Source: Azospirillum brasilense (GTDB lineage: Bacteria; Pseudomonadota; Alphaproteobacteria; Azospirillales; Azospirillaceae). Taken from it: 64,000 bases of DNA. A model generated the notes under the pieces. The model had not been told where the DNA came from. It searched no databases and saw only the letters and a list, made by a program, of their open reading frames with translations. The stretch's first letter is position 1; each line of letters starts with the position of its first letter. Of this stretch, positions 17,876-28,347 are shown in pieces. The translations under genes were made by a program, and so were the position numbers. The stretch spans positions 528,090-592,089 of the forward strand of contig NZ_VITI01000003.1 of NCBI RefSeq assembly GCF_007827795.1, written 5' to 3'.

Positions 17876-18922
17876 ATGATGCCCCTTTCCCATCCCCTCC
17901 AGTGGTGCCTGCTGGTGGGGGCGACCCTCCTGTTCACCGCCCTGTTCATGGTGGCCGGCCTTCCCGGTGCGACGCTGCTCGGCCCGATGGCGGCGGCGAT
18001 CCTGCTGGGGGTGCGCGGCGCCTCCATCGAGCTGCCCAAGCGCTTCTCCTGGCTGGCCCAGGCGCTGACGGGGGGCGTCGTCGCCCGCTCGATGGACGTG
18101 ACCATCCTGCATGACGTGGCGCTGCACTGGTTTCCCATGCTGATGGCGCTGTCCACGATGCTGGCCGGCGCGGTGCTGGTCGGCTGGCTGCTGGAGCGCT
18201 CGGGCCGCCTGCCCGGCGGCACCGCCCTGTGGGGGACCATGCCGGGCGCCGCCCCGGCGATGATCGCCATGGCCGGCGATTTCGGCGGCGACCCGCGCTT
18301 CGTCGCGGTCATGCAGTATCTGCGGGTGATCGTGGTCGTCGTCCTGGCCTCGCTCGTCTGCCATTTCCTGCTGGGCGGCGTTCCGGTCCCGATTGCCGCT
18401 CCTGGCGCCGTTCCTCAACCGTCTGCCTCCGTCGCCTCGACGCTGGCGCTGGTGGCGGTTGCGCTGGCCGGCGGCTGGGCCGGCACCGTGACGCGGCTTC
18501 CGGCGGGCGCGCTGCTCGGCCCGATCCTGCTCGGCGGCACGCTCAACATGACCGGGCTGGTGGTGCTGGACTCGCCGTCCTGGCTGATCGCCGTCGCCTT
18601 CACGATCATCGGCTGGACGACCGGCCTGCGCTTCCGGCGGGAGCTGCTGCGCGATCTGGTGGCGTCGGTGCCGCTGATGCTGCTGTCCACCTTCGGTCTG
18701 GTGGCGATGTCGCTCGGCTCGGCCTGGCTGCTGGTCACGCTGACCGGCAAGGACCCGCTGACCGCCTATCTGGCGACCAGCCCCGGCGGGCTGGATTCGG
18801 TGACGGTGGTGGCTCTGGGCAGCGCCGCCGACGTGCCCTTCATCCTTACCCTGCAGACGCTGCGGCTGTTCGGGACGATCCTGATGAGCGTTCTGCTTGT
18901 GCGTTTCCTGCGCCGCCGATAG
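17876..18922 (+). CDS. AbrB-family integral membrane protein (putative transporter/regulator)
   Basis: A 348-aa membrane protein with about ten hydrophobic segments and the internal duplication of the AbrB (formerly ammonia monooxygenase regulator) family. GLPGATLLGPMAAAILLG in the first half corresponds to LPAGALLGPILLGGTLNM in the second, and both halves carry a glycine-rich TSPGG / TMPGAAPAM type loop. The function is not established in the family. Gene order (importer, hydrolase, this gene, GntR) suggests a role in uptake or efflux of the catabolised compound. The start is the double ATG at 17876. Confidence 0.85.
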   Translation: MMPLSHPLQWCLLVGATLLFTALFMVAGLPGATLLGPMAAAILLGVRGASIELPKRFSWLAQALTGGVVARSMDVTILHDVALHWFPMLMALSTMLAGAVLVGWLLERSGRLPGGTALWGTMPGAAPAMIAMAGDFGGDPRFVAVMQYLRVIVVVVLASLVCHFLLGGVPVPIAAPGAVPQPSASVASTLALVAVALAGGWAGTVTRLPAGALLGPILLGGTLNMTGLVVLDSPSWLIAVAFTIIGWTTGLRFRRELLRDLVASVPLMLLSTFGLVAMSLGSAWLLVTLTGKDPLTAYLATSPGGLDSVTVVALGSAADVPFILTLQTLRLFGTILMSVLLVRFLRRR

Positions 18923-18986
18923 AACGCAATCCCTTGCCCCGCCATTTTCCAACCGCCGGCGCCCGAAGCCCCGGCCGGAGGACACC

Positions 18987-19697
18987 GTGACCCCGTTCAG
19001 CGATGAGAAGGCGACCGGGACCTACCGGTCCGAACAGGTCGGCTCCATCATGACCGCCCTGCGCAACCGGGTGCTGGAGGGCAAGCTGCTCCCCGGCACC
19101 AAGCTGAAGGAGGCGGAGCTGGCCGCCCAGTTCGGCGTGTCGCGGACCCCGATCCGCGAGGCGCTGGTGGCGGCGGAGCGGGAAGGGCTGGTCACCTACG
19201 AGACCAACCGCGGCTACACGGTGCGCCAGTTCACCCGGCGCGACCTTCTGGAAAGCTACGAGATGCGCAGCCTTCTGGAGGGGCACGGCTGCCGCATCGT
19301 GGCGGAGCGCGGCCTGCCGCTCGACGTGGAGCGGGCGCTGCGCAACGGCCTCGACCGCGCCGAGGCGCTGATGTCCGGGGATAGCCCGCTGGAGGGGGAG
19401 GCGCTGGAGCAGTGGCGCCTGCTGAACCAGCGCTTCCACACCACCCTGATGGGGCTGGTGCCGAGCGGGCTGTTCAACCGCTCCTTCCAGACCGTCTACC
19501 GGGTTCCGAAGATCTACGACGTCCTTGAGATGGAAAAGGACGGCCCCACCCTGCGCCAGTACAACGAGGAGCACCGCCGCATCCTCGACGCCATCGCCCG
19601 CCGCCAGAGCGGGCGGGTGGAGTTCCTGATGCGGGAGCATCTCCAGGGGCCGTGCGATATGCTGCTCCGCCGGATGGAGGAAACGCTGGGCGGGTGA
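18987..19697 (+). CDS. GntR-family regulator, FCD-domain (FadR) subfamily
   Basis: A 236-aa regulator. Its N-terminal winged helix has LKEAELAAQFGVSRTPIREAL, diagnostic of GntR proteins. The C-terminal FCD ligand domain carries the metal-site histidines in QRFHTTLMG, NEEHRRILDAI and REHLQGP. The start is GTG at 18987 with CCGGAGGA just upstream. It is the last gene of the importer cluster and the obvious candidate regulator. FCD proteins usually bind an organic acid or pathway intermediate that relieves repression; the effector is unknown. Confidence 0.9.
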   Translation: MTPFSDEKATGTYRSEQVGSIMTALRNRVLEGKLLPGTKLKEAELAAQFGVSRTPIREALVAAEREGLVTYETNRGYTVRQFTRRDLLESYEMRSLLEGHGCRIVAERGLPLDVERALRNGLDRAEALMSGDSPLEGEALEQWRLLNQRFHTTLMGLVPSGLFNRSFQTVYRVPKIYDVLEMEKDGPTLRQYNEEHRRILDAIARRQSGRVEFLMREHLQGPCDMLLRRMEETLGG

Positions 19698-19725
19698 GGG
19701 GGCGTGTCGCTGTGCTGACGGTGCT

Positions 19726-19808
19726 CCCACCCCGGCCCTCCCCCGCTATCGCAGGGGAGGGGACTTGATTCTCCCTCCCCTGCGATAGCGGGGGAGGGCC
19801 GGGGTGGG
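19726..19808. repeat. Long perfect inverted repeat (36-bp arms) between gntR and kdp
   Basis: Arms 19726-19761 and 19773-19808 are perfect complements around an 11-nt centre. The arms are built of CCACCCCGGCCCTCCCCC and CTATCGCAGGGGAGGG type sequence. There is no T run long enough to be sure of a terminator. It may act as a transcription stop for gntR or be a member of an intergenic palindrome family. It is a different sequence class from the repeats near 7.5 and 56.1 kb but has the same G/C-run style. Confidence 0.8.
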
Positions 19809-19834
19809 GGAAAGAACTCCGCCATTTCATGCAC

Positions 19835-19865
19835 TTAGCAACTCTTCATATACGCCCTCTATATT
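19835..19865 (+). promoter_or_regulatory. Possible kdp promoter
   Basis: TTAGCA (19835-19840) and TATATT (19860-19865) stand 19 bp apart in a short AT-rich island upstream of the kdp genes. The spacing is long and the -35 poor, which would suit an activator-dependent promoter such as one driven by KdpE, but I see no clear KdpE site. Confidence 0.3.
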
Positions 19866-19997
19866 CCACACACCCCACCACCCCCCTCGAATCTATACGC
19901 GCTTCGGGCGCAGCCTGATCGTGCCGGACACAGCCGTGCCGGCATCCGATCCACGCTGACGCGCGCCCGGCTCTCCGGACGCGCCCCGGAGGCAACC

Positions 19998-20081
19998 ATG
20001 CTGGACATCATCGCTCTGGCGATCACCGCGGCCTTCTTCGCCGCGTCCATCGCCTATGTGCACGCCTGCGACCGCTTGTGA
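19998..20081 (+). CDS. Small single-span membrane protein (27 aa) preceding kdpF
   Basis: A 27-aa ORF: a short N-terminal MLDI, one hydrophobic helix (IALAITAAFFAASIAYV) and a short polar tail HACDRL. GGAGG lies about 7 nt before the ATG. It stops 13 bp before kdpF and is in the same direction, so it is probably the first gene of the kdp operon. Its size and build mirror KdpF, but the sequence is not KdpF. No function is known to me. Confidence 0.6.
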   Translation: MLDIIALAITAAFFAASIAYVHACDRL

Positions 20082-20094
20082 GGGGGGCTGGACC

Positions 20095-20184
20095 ATGTTC
20101 GTCGATTACGCGCTCGGCGGCCTCGTCGCCGCCGGGCTGCTGGGCTACCTCGTGTACGCCCTGATCCGCCCCGAACGGTTCTGA
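20095..20184 (+). CDS. kdpF: KdpF, small subunit of the Kdp potassium pump
   Basis: A 29-aa single-span peptide: a short acidic start (MFVDYALGG), a hydrophobic helix and the ending YALIRPERF, the usual KdpF C-terminus (L-x-PE-x-F). It lies 10 bp before kdpA and 13 bp after another small membrane ORF. KdpF sits at the KdpA interface and stabilises the complex in E. coli. Confidence 0.88.
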   Translation: MFVDYALGGLVAAGLLGYLVYALIRPERF

Positions 20185-20194
20185 GGAGACTCCC

Positions 20195-21904
20195 ATGACC
20201 GTCAGCGGCTGGATTCACATCCTGCTCTTCGCCGCCCTCGTGGCCGCCGTGGCGCGCCCGCTCGGCGGCTACATGACGCGGCTGTTCAACGGGGAGCGCA
20301 CGCTGCTCTCGCCGCTGCTCGGCCCCGTCGAGCGCGGGCTCTACCGCCTCGCTGGGGTGGACGCCAGGACGGAACAGCATTGGGTGACCTACGCGGTCGC
20401 CATGCTGCTGTTCAACGCCGCCGGCCTGCTGCTGCTCTACGCGCTGCAGCGCCTCCAGGGCGTCCTGCCCCTGAACCCCACGGGTATGGCGGCGGTCCCC
20501 GCCGATCTCGCCTTCAACACCGCCGCCAGCTTCGTCACCAACACGAACTGGCAGAATTACGGCGGCGAAAGCACGATGAGCCACCTCGTGCAGATGGCCG
20601 GGCTGACCGTGCAAAACTTCGTGTCGGCGGCGACCGGCATCGCGCTGGCCGTGGCGCTGGTCCGCGGCTTCACCCGCAGCGGGGCGCGGACGGTCGGCAA
20701 TTTTTGGACCGACCTGACCCGCGGCACGCTCTACCTGCTGCTGCCGCTCAGCCTGCTCTACGCGCTGTTCCTGGTCTGGCAGGGCGTGCCGCAGACGCTG
20801 GCCGGGACGGTGGACGCCACCACGCTGGACGGTGTCAAGCAGACCATCGCGCTCGGCCCCGTCGCCTCGCAGGAGGCGATCAAGATGCTGGGCACCAACG
20901 GCGGCGGCTTCTTCAACGCGAACTCCACCCATCCCTTCGAGAATCCGAACGCCCTGACCAATCTGGTGCAGATGCTGTCGATCTTCGCCATCGGCGCCGG
21001 TCTGACCAACCTGTTCGGGCGCATGGCCGGGGACGAGCGGCAGGGCTGGGCCATCCTGGCGGCCATGGGCCTGCTATTCGTCATCGGCGTCGCCGTCGTC
21101 TACTGGGCGGAAGCCCAGGGCAACCCGGCCTTCGCCGCTCTCGGGCTGGACAACGCGGCCGGCAACATGGAGGGCAAGGAGACCCGCTTCGGCATCGCCA
21201 TGAGCGCCCTGTTCGCCGCGGTGACCACGGCGGCCTCCTGCGGGGCGGTCAACGCCATGCACGACAGCTTCATGCCGCTGGGCGGCATGGTGCCGATGGT
21301 CAACATGATGCTGGGCGAGATCATCGTCGGCGGCGTCGGGGCCGGTCTTTACGGCATGCTGCTGTTCGCCATCGTCACCATGTTCGTCGCCGGGCTGATG
21401 GTCGGGCGCACGCCGGAGTATCTGGGCAAGAAGCTTGAGGCGAAGGAGGTCAAGATGACCATGCTCGCCGTGCTCTGCCTGCCCTTGATGATGCTGGGCG
21501 GCACCGCCTTCGCCGTGGTGCTGGACACCGGCCTCGCCTCGCTCGCCAACGCCGGACCGCACGGCTTCTCGGAGGCGCTCTACGCCTACGTCTCGGCGGC
21601 GGCCAACAACGGCAGCGCCTTCGGCGGGCTGTCGGGCAACACGCTCTGGTACAACCTGACGCTGGCCGCCGGGATGCTGGTGGGCCGCTTCCTGGTCATC
21701 GTGCCGATGCTGGCGGTCGCCGGCTCGCTTGCCGCCAAGACGCGCAGCGCGGCCTCGGCCGGCACCTTCCCGACCCATGGCGGCCTGTTCATCGGGCTGC
21801 TGGCCGGGGTCATCCTGATCGTCGGCGGTCTGACCTTCTTCCCGGCGCTCGCCCTCGGCCCGGTGGCCGAGCATCTGGCGATGCGCGCCGGCCTCCTCTT
21901 CTGA
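20195..21904 (+). CDS. kdpA: KdpA, potassium-binding and translocating subunit
   Basis: A 569-aa channel-like subunit with about ten membrane spans and four selectivity-filter loops. Visible blocks are [46 protein letters not shown] and [12 protein letters not shown], each with the expected conserved glycines. Length is normal for the family. The start has GAGGAGA about 6 nt upstream. It forms the K+ path of the high-affinity KdpFABC pump and is followed 13 bp later by kdpB. Confidence 0.97.
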   Translation: MTVSGWIHILLFAALVAAVARPLGGYMTRLFNGERTLLSPLLGPVERGLYRLAGVDARTEQHWVTYAVAMLLFNAAGLLLLYALQRLQGVLPLNPTGMAAVPADLAFNTAASFVTNTNWQNYGGESTMSHLVQMAGLTVQNFVSAATGIALAVALVRGFTRSGARTVGNFWTDLTRGTLYLLLPLSLLYALFLVWQGVPQTLAGTVDATTLDGVKQTIALGPVASQEAIKMLGTNGGGFFNANSTHPFENPNALTNLVQMLSIFAIGAGLTNLFGRMAGDERQGWAILAAMGLLFVIGVAVVYWAEAQGNPAFAALGLDNAAGNMEGKETRFGIAMSALFAAVTTAASCGAVNAMHDSFMPLGGMVPMVNMMLGEIIVGGVGAGLYGMLLFAIVTMFVAGLMVGRTPEYLGKKLEAKEVKMTMLAVLCLPLMMLGGTAFAVVLDTGLASLANAGPHGFSEALYAYVSAAANNGSAFGGLSGNTLWYNLTLAAGMLVGRFLVIVPMLAVAGSLAAKTRSAASAGTFPTHGGLFIGLLAGVILIVGGLTFFPALALGPVAEHLAMRAGLLF

Positions 21905-21917
21905 CCGGGGACCATCC

Positions 21918-24032
21918 ATGGACACCCATTCGAAAACCGCCACCCGGACTCCAGCCTCCACGCTGCTGGACCCCGCCATCCTCCTGCCCGCCGTTGCCGG
22001 CTCCGTCCGCAAGCTCGACCCGCGGCTGATGGCCCGCAACCCTGTGATGTTCTGCGTGGAGGTGGTGGCGGCGCTGACCACGCTGCTGTTCCTGCGCGAC
22101 CTCCTGACCGGCGCCGGGGGGATCGGCTTCTCCCTGCAGATCGTGCTGTGGCTGTGGTTCACCCTGCTCTTCGCCAACTTCGCGGAGGCGGTGGCGGAGG
22201 GCCGCGGCAAGGCCCAGGCGGCCAGCCTGCGCCGCACCCGCACGGAGACCACCGCCAAGCGGCTGGCGGGCGCGGGTTGGGAGAGCGTTCCGGCCACCCT
22301 CCTGAAGCCCGGCGACCTCGTTCTGGTGGAGGCGGGCGACTTTATCCCCTCCGACGGCGAGGTGGTGGAGGGCGTGGCCAGCGTCAACGAAGCCGCGATC
22401 ACCGGCGAATCCGCCCCGGTCGTCCGTGAATCCGGCGGCGACCGCTCGGCGGTGACCGGCGGCACGCAGGTGATCTCCGACTGGATCAGGGTGCGGATCA
22501 CCGCCGCCCAGGGCAACACATTCCTCGACCGCATGATCGGGCTGGTGGAGGGCGCGCAGCGGCAGAAGACGCCCAACGAGATCGCGCTGAACATCCTGCT
22601 GGCCGGCATGACGGTCATCTTCGTCATCGCCGTGGCGACCATCCCCAGCTTCGCCGCTTATGCCGGCGGGTCGGTCGGGGTGCTGGTCCTGGCGGCCCTG
22701 TTCGTGACGTTGATCCCCACCACCATCGGCGCGCTGCTGTCGGCCATCGGCATCGCCGGCATGGACCGGCTGGTGCGCTTCAACGTGCTGGCCATGTCGG
22801 GGCGGGCGGTGGAGGCGGCGGGCGATGTGGACACGCTGCTGCTCGACAAGACCGGCACCATCACGCTGGGCAACCGCCAAGCGGCGGAGTTCCTGCCGAT
22901 CTCCGGCGTGGCCGACCGCGACTTGGCCGACGCCGCCCAGCTCGCCTCGCTGGCGGACGAGACGCCGGAGGGCCGCTCCATCACCGTCCTGGCGAAGGAG
23001 AAATACGGAATCCGCGCCCGCGACATGGCCGGTCTGCACGCCCGCTTTGTGCCCTTCACCGCCCAGACGCGGCTGAGCGGCATCGACAGCGACGGCGTGA
23101 CCATCCGCAAGGGTGCGGTGGACGCGGTGCTGGCCCATGTGCGGACCCTCGGGCACGGCACCGCCGCCCAGGACAACACGGTCACCGCGCTGCGCTCCGA
23201 TCCTGCCCTGGAGGCGGCGGTGCGCGAGGTGCAGGCCATCGCGGAGCGCGTCGCCAAGTCCGGCGGCACACCGCTGGCCGTCGCCCGCGACGGCAGGCTG
23301 CTCGGCGTCATCCACCTGAAGGACATCGTCAAGGGTGGCATCCGGGAGCGCTTCGCGGCGCTGCGCAAGATGGGAATCAAGACGGTGATGATCACCGGCG
23401 ACAACGCCATGACCGCCGCCGCCATCGCGGCGGAGGCCGGGGTGGACGATTTCCTGGCCCAGGCGACGCCGGAGATGAAGCTGCAACTGATCCGCGACGA
23501 GCAGGCGCGGGGCAAGCTGGTCGCCATGTGCGGCGACGGCACCAACGACGCCCCGGCGCTGGCCCAGGCCGACGTCGGCGTGGCGATGAACACCGGCACC
23601 GTCGCCGCCCGCGAGGCCGGCAACATGGTGGATCTGGACAGCGACCCGACCAAGCTGATCGAGATCGTGGAGATCGGCAAGCAGCTGCTGATGACGCGCG
23701 GCGCCTTGACCACCTTCTCCATCGCCAACGACGTGGCGAAGTATTTCGCCATCATCCCCGCCATGTTCCTGGCCTTCTACCCGCAGCTGGGCGCCCTGAA
23801 CGTGATGGGGCTGGCCAGCCCGGAAAGCGCCATCCTGTCGGCGATCATCTTCAACGCGCTGATCATCGTGGCGCTGATCCCGCTGGCGCTGCGCGGCGTC
23901 GCCTACCGCGCGGTGGGCGCGGCGCGGCTGCTGCGCCGGAACCTGCTGATCTACGGGTTGGGCGGCCTGATCGTGCCCTTCGTGGGGATCAAGCTGATCG
24001 ACCTGATCGTCAACGCCATCGGCCTCGTGTGA
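21918..24032 (+). CDS. kdpB: KdpB, P-type ATPase subunit of the potassium pump
   Basis: A 704-aa P-type ATPase (normal is about 680). The phosphorylation motif [13 protein letters not shown] has D310. The actuator motif is [15 protein letters not shown], the hinge is [21 protein letters not shown], and [16 protein letters not shown] belongs to the N-domain side. Ser in the TGES loop region, a known inhibitory phosphorylation site in E. coli, is retained. It couples ATP hydrolysis to KdpA. It is 10 bp upstream of kdpC. Confidence 0.97.
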   Translation: MDTHSKTATRTPASTLLDPAILLPAVAGSVRKLDPRLMARNPVMFCVEVVAALTTLLFLRDLLTGAGGIGFSLQIVLWLWFTLLFANFAEAVAEGRGKAQAASLRRTRTETTAKRLAGAGWESVPATLLKPGDLVLVEAGDFIPSDGEVVEGVASVNEAAITGESAPVVRESGGDRSAVTGGTQVISDWIRVRITAAQGNTFLDRMIGLVEGAQRQKTPNEIALNILLAGMTVIFVIAVATIPSFAAYAGGSVGVLVLAALFVTLIPTTIGALLSAIGIAGMDRLVRFNVLAMSGRAVEAAGDVDTLLLDKTGTITLGNRQAAEFLPISGVADRDLADAAQLASLADETPEGRSITVLAKEKYGIRARDMAGLHARFVPFTAQTRLSGIDSDGVTIRKGAVDAVLAHVRTLGHGTAAQDNTVTALRSDPALEAAVREVQAIAERVAKSGGTPLAVARDGRLLGVIHLKDIVKGGIRERFAALRKMGIKTVMITGDNAMTAAAIAAEAGVDDFLAQATPEMKLQLIRDEQARGKLVAMCGDGTNDAPALAQADVGVAMNTGTVAAREAGNMVDLDSDPTKLIEIVEIGKQLLMTRGALTTFSIANDVAKYFAIIPAMFLAFYPQLGALNVMGLASPESAILSAIIFNALIIVALIPLALRGVAYRAVGAARLLRRNLLIYGLGGLIVPFVGIKLIDLIVNAIGLV

Positions 24033-24042
24033 GGAACCCGCC

Positions 24043-24651
24043 ATGATCAAGGAACTGCGTCCCGCCCTCGTCATGATCGCCGCGCTGACCGTGGTGACCG
24101 GGCTGATCTACCCGCTGGCCGTCACCGGCATCGCCCAGGCCGTCTTCCCGCATCAGGCCAACGGCAGCCTGATCGAGCGGGACGGGACGGTCGTCGGCTC
24201 CGCCCTGATCGGCCAGAGCGTGACGGGGGAGGGCTATGTCCACGGGCGCCCCTCCGCCACGCTGGGGCCGGACCCGTCCGATCCGTCGAAGAGCGTGCCG
24301 GCGCCCTACAACGCCGCGGCCTCCGGCGGCTCCAACCTCGGCCCGACCGCCCAGGCGCTGGCCGACCGGGTGCGCGCGGAGACGGAGCGGTTGAAGGCCG
24401 AGAATCCGGGCGTTCCGGTACCGGTCGAGCTGGTGACGACCTCGGCCAGCGGCCTCGACCCGCATCTGTCGCCCGCCGCCGCCGACTTCCAGGTCCCCCG
24501 CATCGCCCGCGCCCGCGGCCTGACGGAGGCCCAGGTCCGCGCCCTGGTCACCCTGAACACCGAGCCGTCGCCGCTGGGACCGCTGGGGGAGTCGGTGGTC
24601 AACGTGCTGCGGCTCAATCTCGCCCTCGACGCCGCCACGGCGACGCATTAG
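24043..24651 (+). CDS. kdpC: KdpC, accessory subunit of the potassium pump
   Basis: A 202-aa protein with one N-terminal membrane span ([20 protein letters not shown]) and a periplasmic domain. Family blocks include [34 protein letters not shown], and the C-terminal [20 protein letters not shown] with [18 protein letters not shown]. It assembles KdpA and KdpB and raises K+ affinity. Confidence 0.96.
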   Translation: MIKELRPALVMIAALTVVTGLIYPLAVTGIAQAVFPHQANGSLIERDGTVVGSALIGQSVTGEGYVHGRPSATLGPDPSDPSKSVPAPYNAAASGGSNLGPTAQALADRVRAETERLKAENPGVPVPVELVTTSASGLDPHLSPAAADFQVPRIARARGLTEAQVRALVTLNTEPSPLGPLGESVVNVLRLNLALDAATATH

Positions 24652-24665
24652 CTGAAGGTCAGCAG

Positions 24666-24712
24666 GCGGCCCCGCCCATTCTCCCGCATGAGCGGGGAGG
24701 GGACGGGGCCGC
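24666..24712. repeat. Hairpin between kdpC and kdpD
   Basis: Outer arms GCGGCCCCG / CGGGGCCGC (9 bp, 24666-24674 and 24704-24712) enclose an inner CTCCCGC / GCGGGGAG stem with one bulge. It lies in the 86-bp gap between kdpC and kdpD and could reduce read-through into the regulatory genes. There is no T run. Confidence 0.55.
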
Positions 24713-24737
24713 CGATCCGTTCCGAAAGCCGCCCCCG

Positions 24738-27482
24738 ATGCCGAACGACCGAACCGCCGCCGCTGCCCGGCCTTCGCCCGAAGCGCTCCTGCGCGAAGCG
24801 GCGCGGGAGGGGCGCGGGCGGCTGAAGCTGTTCCTGGGTGCGGCCCCCGGCGTCGGCAAGACCTACGAGATGCTGCTGACCGCCCAGGCCAAGCGGCGCG
24901 ACGGGGTGGACGTGGTGGTCGGCGTGGTCGAGACCCATGGCCGGCGCGAGACCGAGGCGCTGCTCGCCGGGCTGGAGGTCATCCCCCGCCGCAAGATCGA
25001 CTACAAGGGGCGCCGGCTCGACGAGATGGACCTCGACGCCATCCTCGCCCGCCGACCCGCCATCGTGCTGGTGGACGAGCTGGCCCACACGAACGCTCCC
25101 GGCAGCCGCCACGCCAAGCGCTACCTCGCCGTCGAGGAGATCCTCGCCGCCGGGATCGACGTCTACACGACGATGAACATCCAGCATGTGGAGAGCCTGA
25201 ACGACGTCGTCGCCCGGATCACCCGCGTCCGCGTGCGCGAGACGGTGCCGGACTCGATCGTCGACCGCGCCGACGACATCGAGGTCATCGACATCACGCC
25301 GGACGACCTGATCCAGCGGCTGAAGGACGGCAAGGTCTATGTCCCGCGGACCGCCGAGCGGGCGATCCGCCATTACTTTTCCCCCGGCAACCTGACGGCG
25401 CTTCGCGAGCTGGCGCTACGCCGCACCGCCCAGCGGGTGGACGAGCAATTGCTGACCCACATGCAGGCCCACGCCATCGCCGGTCCCTGGGCGGCGGGGG
25501 AGCGGCTGCTGGTCTGCGTCAACGAGGACCCGGCCTGCGCCGCCGTCGTCCGCTACGCCCGCCGTCAGGCGGAGCGGCTGCGCGCCCATTGGACCGCGCT
25601 GCACGTCGAGACTCCGCGCAGCCTGCGCCTGAGCGAGGCCGAGCGCGACCGCATCGCCGACGCGCTGCGGCTGGTCGAGAAGCTGGGCGGCGAGGCGGTG
25701 ACCATCCCCGGCGGCGACGTTGCCGGCGCGGTGATCGAGTATGCGCGGACCAACAACGTCGCGCACATCGTCATCGCCAAGTCCCACCGCGGCCCCTGGG
25801 CGGAGCTGCTGCGCAGTTCCATCGCCCTCCGGCTGATCCGGCAGGCCGGCGGCATCAGCGTTCATGTCATCGCCGACGACGCCGAGGAGCCGATCCCGCC
25901 CAAGACGGTGCGCACCGCGGCCCCCCGGCGCCCGGCGCTGTCCTGGTGGCCCTACGCCGCGGCCACCGGCTATGTCGCCCTGGCGCTGGGCGTCGGGCAC
26001 CTGCTGCATCTGATCTTGGATGTCGGCAACATCGGGCTGGTGTTCCTGACGGCGGTGCTGGCCAGCGCGGTGACCGGCGGGCTGGGGCCGTCGCTCTACG
26101 CCTGCGTCGCCAGCATCCTGGCCTTCAACTATTTCTTCCTGAACCCGCTCTACACATTCTCCATCGCCGATCCGGAGAACATCGTCGCGCTGTTCTTCTT
26201 CGCGGTGGTCGCGGTGATCGCCAGCAACCTGACCGCCCGCGTGCGCGCCCAGGCGGTCACCGCCCGCCTGCGCGCCAAGACGACGGAGGATCTCTACGGC
26301 TTCAGCCGCAAGCTGGCCGGCGTGGTCACCATGGACGACCTGCTGTGGGCGACCGCCCACCAGATCGCGGCGATGCTCAAGGTGCATGTGGTCCTGCTGC
26401 TGCCCGACGGCGACACGGTGTCCGTCCGCGCCGGCTACCCGCCGGAGGACGAACTGCGCGAGGCCGACCTCGCCGCCGCCGTCTGGGCGTGGGAGAACAA
26501 CCGGCCCGCCGGGCGCGGCTCGGACACGCTGCCCGGCGCCAAGTGGCTGTTCCTTCCCCTGCGCACCGGTCGCGGCCCGGTCGGGGTGGTCGGCATCGAC
26601 ACCGACACCGCCCGCACCGGCAAGCCCGGCGCCCTGCTGACCCCCGACCAGCGCCGCCTGCTCGACGCGTTGACCGATCAGGCCGCGCTGGCCATCGAGC
26701 GCGTCACCCTGGCGGAGGACGTGGATCGCGCCCGTCTGGCCGCCGAGACGGAACGGCTGCGCTCGGCCCTGCTCACCTCGATCTCGCACGACCTGCGGAC
26801 CCCGCTGGCCTCCATCCTGGGGTCGGCGACCAGCCTGACCGCCTACGGCGCCGGGATGGACGAGGCGTCGCGCCGCGACCTCGCCGCCACCATCCAGGAG
26901 GAGGCGGAGCGGCTGAACCGCTTCATCGCCAACCTGCTGGACATGACGCGGCTGGAATCGGGGGCCATCCGCCCGCGCACCGGCCCGGTCGATCTGGCCG
27001 AGACGGTGGGCAGCGCGCTGGAGCGGGCGGGACGCATCCTGGCCGCGCACCGGGTGGACGTCGATCTGGCCGCCGACCTGCCGATGCTGGAGGCGGACGA
27101 CGTGCTGTTCGAACAGGTTCTCTTCAATCTGCTGGACAACGCGGCCAAATACGCGCCAACAGGGTCGCGGATCGAGGTCGGGGCGTTGCGGGAGGGCGGT
27201 CGGGTGCGCATCGAGGTGCGGGACGAGGGCGACGGCATCCCGGCGGCGGATGTCGAGCGGATCTTCGACAAATTCTACCGCGTCCAGGCCCAGGACCGGC
27301 AGCGCGCGGGGACCGGGCTGGGGCTGGCGATCTGCCGCGGCTTCGTCGAGGCGATGGGCGGCACCATCACCGCCGGCAACCGCAGGGACCGCTCCGGCGC
27401 CGTCTTCACCCTGACCATGCCCGCCGCCGCGGCTTTGCCCGGCCTCGAGGAGCCCGGCCTTGAGGAGGAGGGGGCGCCATGA
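24738..27482 (+). CDS. kdpD: KdpD, potassium-sensing histidine kinase
   Basis: A 914-aa kinase with the usual order. The N-terminal KdpD domain has Walker [14 protein letters not shown] (about 33-46) and [18 protein letters not shown] universal-stress-like domain follows ([20 protein letters not shown]). Four close membrane spans (DUF4118) lie near residues 410-500, then a GAF-like region. The HisKA box [15 protein letters not shown] has phospho-acceptor H684, and the HATPase carries [15 protein letters not shown] and [17 protein letters not shown]. It senses low K+ or turgor and phosphorylates KdpE. Its stop overlaps kdpE by 4 bp. Confidence 0.96.
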   Translation: MPNDRTAAAARPSPEALLREAAREGRGRLKLFLGAAPGVGKTYEMLLTAQAKRRDGVDVVVGVVETHGRRETEALLAGLEVIPRRKIDYKGRRLDEMDLDAILARRPAIVLVDELAHTNAPGSRHAKRYLAVEEILAAGIDVYTTMNIQHVESLNDVVARITRVRVRETVPDSIVDRADDIEVIDITPDDLIQRLKDGKVYVPRTAERAIRHYFSPGNLTALRELALRRTAQRVDEQLLTHMQAHAIAGPWAAGERLLVCVNEDPACAAVVRYARRQAERLRAHWTALHVETPRSLRLSEAERDRIADALRLVEKLGGEAVTIPGGDVAGAVIEYARTNNVAHIVIAKSHRGPWAELLRSSIALRLIRQAGGISVHVIADDAEEPIPPKTVRTAAPRRPALSWWPYAAATGYVALALGVGHLLHLILDVGNIGLVFLTAVLASAVTGGLGPSLYACVASILAFNYFFLNPLYTFSIADPENIVALFFFAVVAVIASNLTARVRAQAVTARLRAKTTEDLYGFSRKLAGVVTMDDLLWATAHQIAAMLKVHVVLLLPDGDTVSVRAGYPPEDELREADLAAAVWAWENNRPAGRGSDTLPGAKWLFLPLRTGRGPVGVVGIDTDTARTGKPGALLTPDQRRLLDALTDQAALAIERVTLAEDVDRARLAAETERLRSALLTSISHDLRTPLASILGSATSLTAYGAGMDEASRRDLAATIQEEAERLNRFIANLLDMTRLESGAIRPRTGPVDLAETVGSALERAGRILAAHRVDVDLAADLPMLEADDVLFEQVLFNLLDNAAKYAPTGSRIEVGALREGGRVRIEVRDEGDGIPAADVERIFDKFYRVQAQDRQRAGTGLGLAICRGFVEAMGGTITAGNRRDRSGAVFTLTMPAAAALPGLEEPGLEEEGAP

Positions 27483-28177
27483 GGTCGGACTCCCTGCCGC
27501 TGCGCGTCCTGGTCGTCGACGACGAACCGCCGATCCGCCGCTTCCTGCGCACCACCCTGACCGCCCAGGGCTACGACATCGCCGAGGCGGAGGACGGGGC
27601 GGGCGCGCTGGAGGCGGCGCGGCGGCGTCCGCCGGACCTGCTGGTGCTCGACCTTGGACTGCCGGGGATCGACGGACTGGAGGTGATCCGCCGCCTGCGC
27701 GCCGACGGGGTGGCCGCCCCGATCATCGTCCTGTCCAGCCGTGCCGACGAGGCGGGCAAGGTGGAGGCGCTGGACCTCGGGGCCGACGACTATGTGACCA
27801 AGCCCTTCGGCATGGATGAGCTGCTGGCCCGCATCCGCGCCGCCCTGCGCCACCGCCTGCAGCGGCAGGGGGAGCGCCCGCTGTTCCGCAGCGGCGACCT
27901 CGCCGTCGACCTGGTCCGGCGGATCGTGACCGTCCGCGGCGCCGAGGTGAAGCTCTCGCCCCGCGAATACGACCTGCTGCGCCTGCTGGTCGCCCATGCC
28001 GGCAAGGTGCTGACCCACCGCTTCATCCTGAAGGAGGTCTGGGGCGCCGACACCGACGTGCAGTATCTGCGCATCTACATCCGTCAGCTCCGCCAGAAGA
28101 TCGAAGCGGAACCGGAACGCCCCCTGCACATCCTGACCGAGACCGGCGTCGGCTACCGTCTGCGCGCGCCGGATTGA
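27479..28177 (+). CDS. kdpE: KdpE, OmpR-type response regulator of kdp
   Basis: A 232-aa regulator. The receiver has acidic pocket [10 protein letters not shown], phospho-acceptor D58 in [13 protein letters not shown], and K in [15 protein letters not shown]. The C-terminal winged helix ([20 protein letters not shown] and [15 protein letters not shown]) is of the OmpR/PhoB class. ATGA overlap with kdpD shows coupling. It activates the kdpF-C promoter. It is the last gene of the kdp cluster. Confidence 0.96.
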   Translation: MRSDSLPLRVLVVDDEPPIRRFLRTTLTAQGYDIAEAEDGAGALEAARRRPPDLLVLDLGLPGIDGLEVIRRLRADGVAAPIIVLSSRADEAGKVEALDLGADDYVTKPFGMDELLARIRAALRHRLQRQGERPLFRSGDLAVDLVRRIVTVRGAEVKLSPREYDLLRLLVAHAGKVLTHRFILKEVWGADTDVQYLRIYIRQLRQKIEAEPERPLHILTETGVGYRLRAPD

Positions 28178-28347
28178 TTCCGCCCCCACATCCGATGCAA
28201 CCCACCGCTGCACGCTAAACCTGCTGCGCCGTGGTTGGATTCGTGCGACAGAATCCCCAGGGCCGCTGTTTCAGGCGCAAGCCCCAAGAAAAGAGATGAC
28301 CGCACACCGCTATTGAGCCCAACCGAAGCCTTCGAAGAGATTCTCAT

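Noticed and set aside
28178..28347. Possible yybP-ykoY manganese riboswitch ahead of the TerC-type gene
   Set aside because: I looked for the conserved GGGGAGUAGC-type and CGUC elements and did not find them. The leader remains unexplained.
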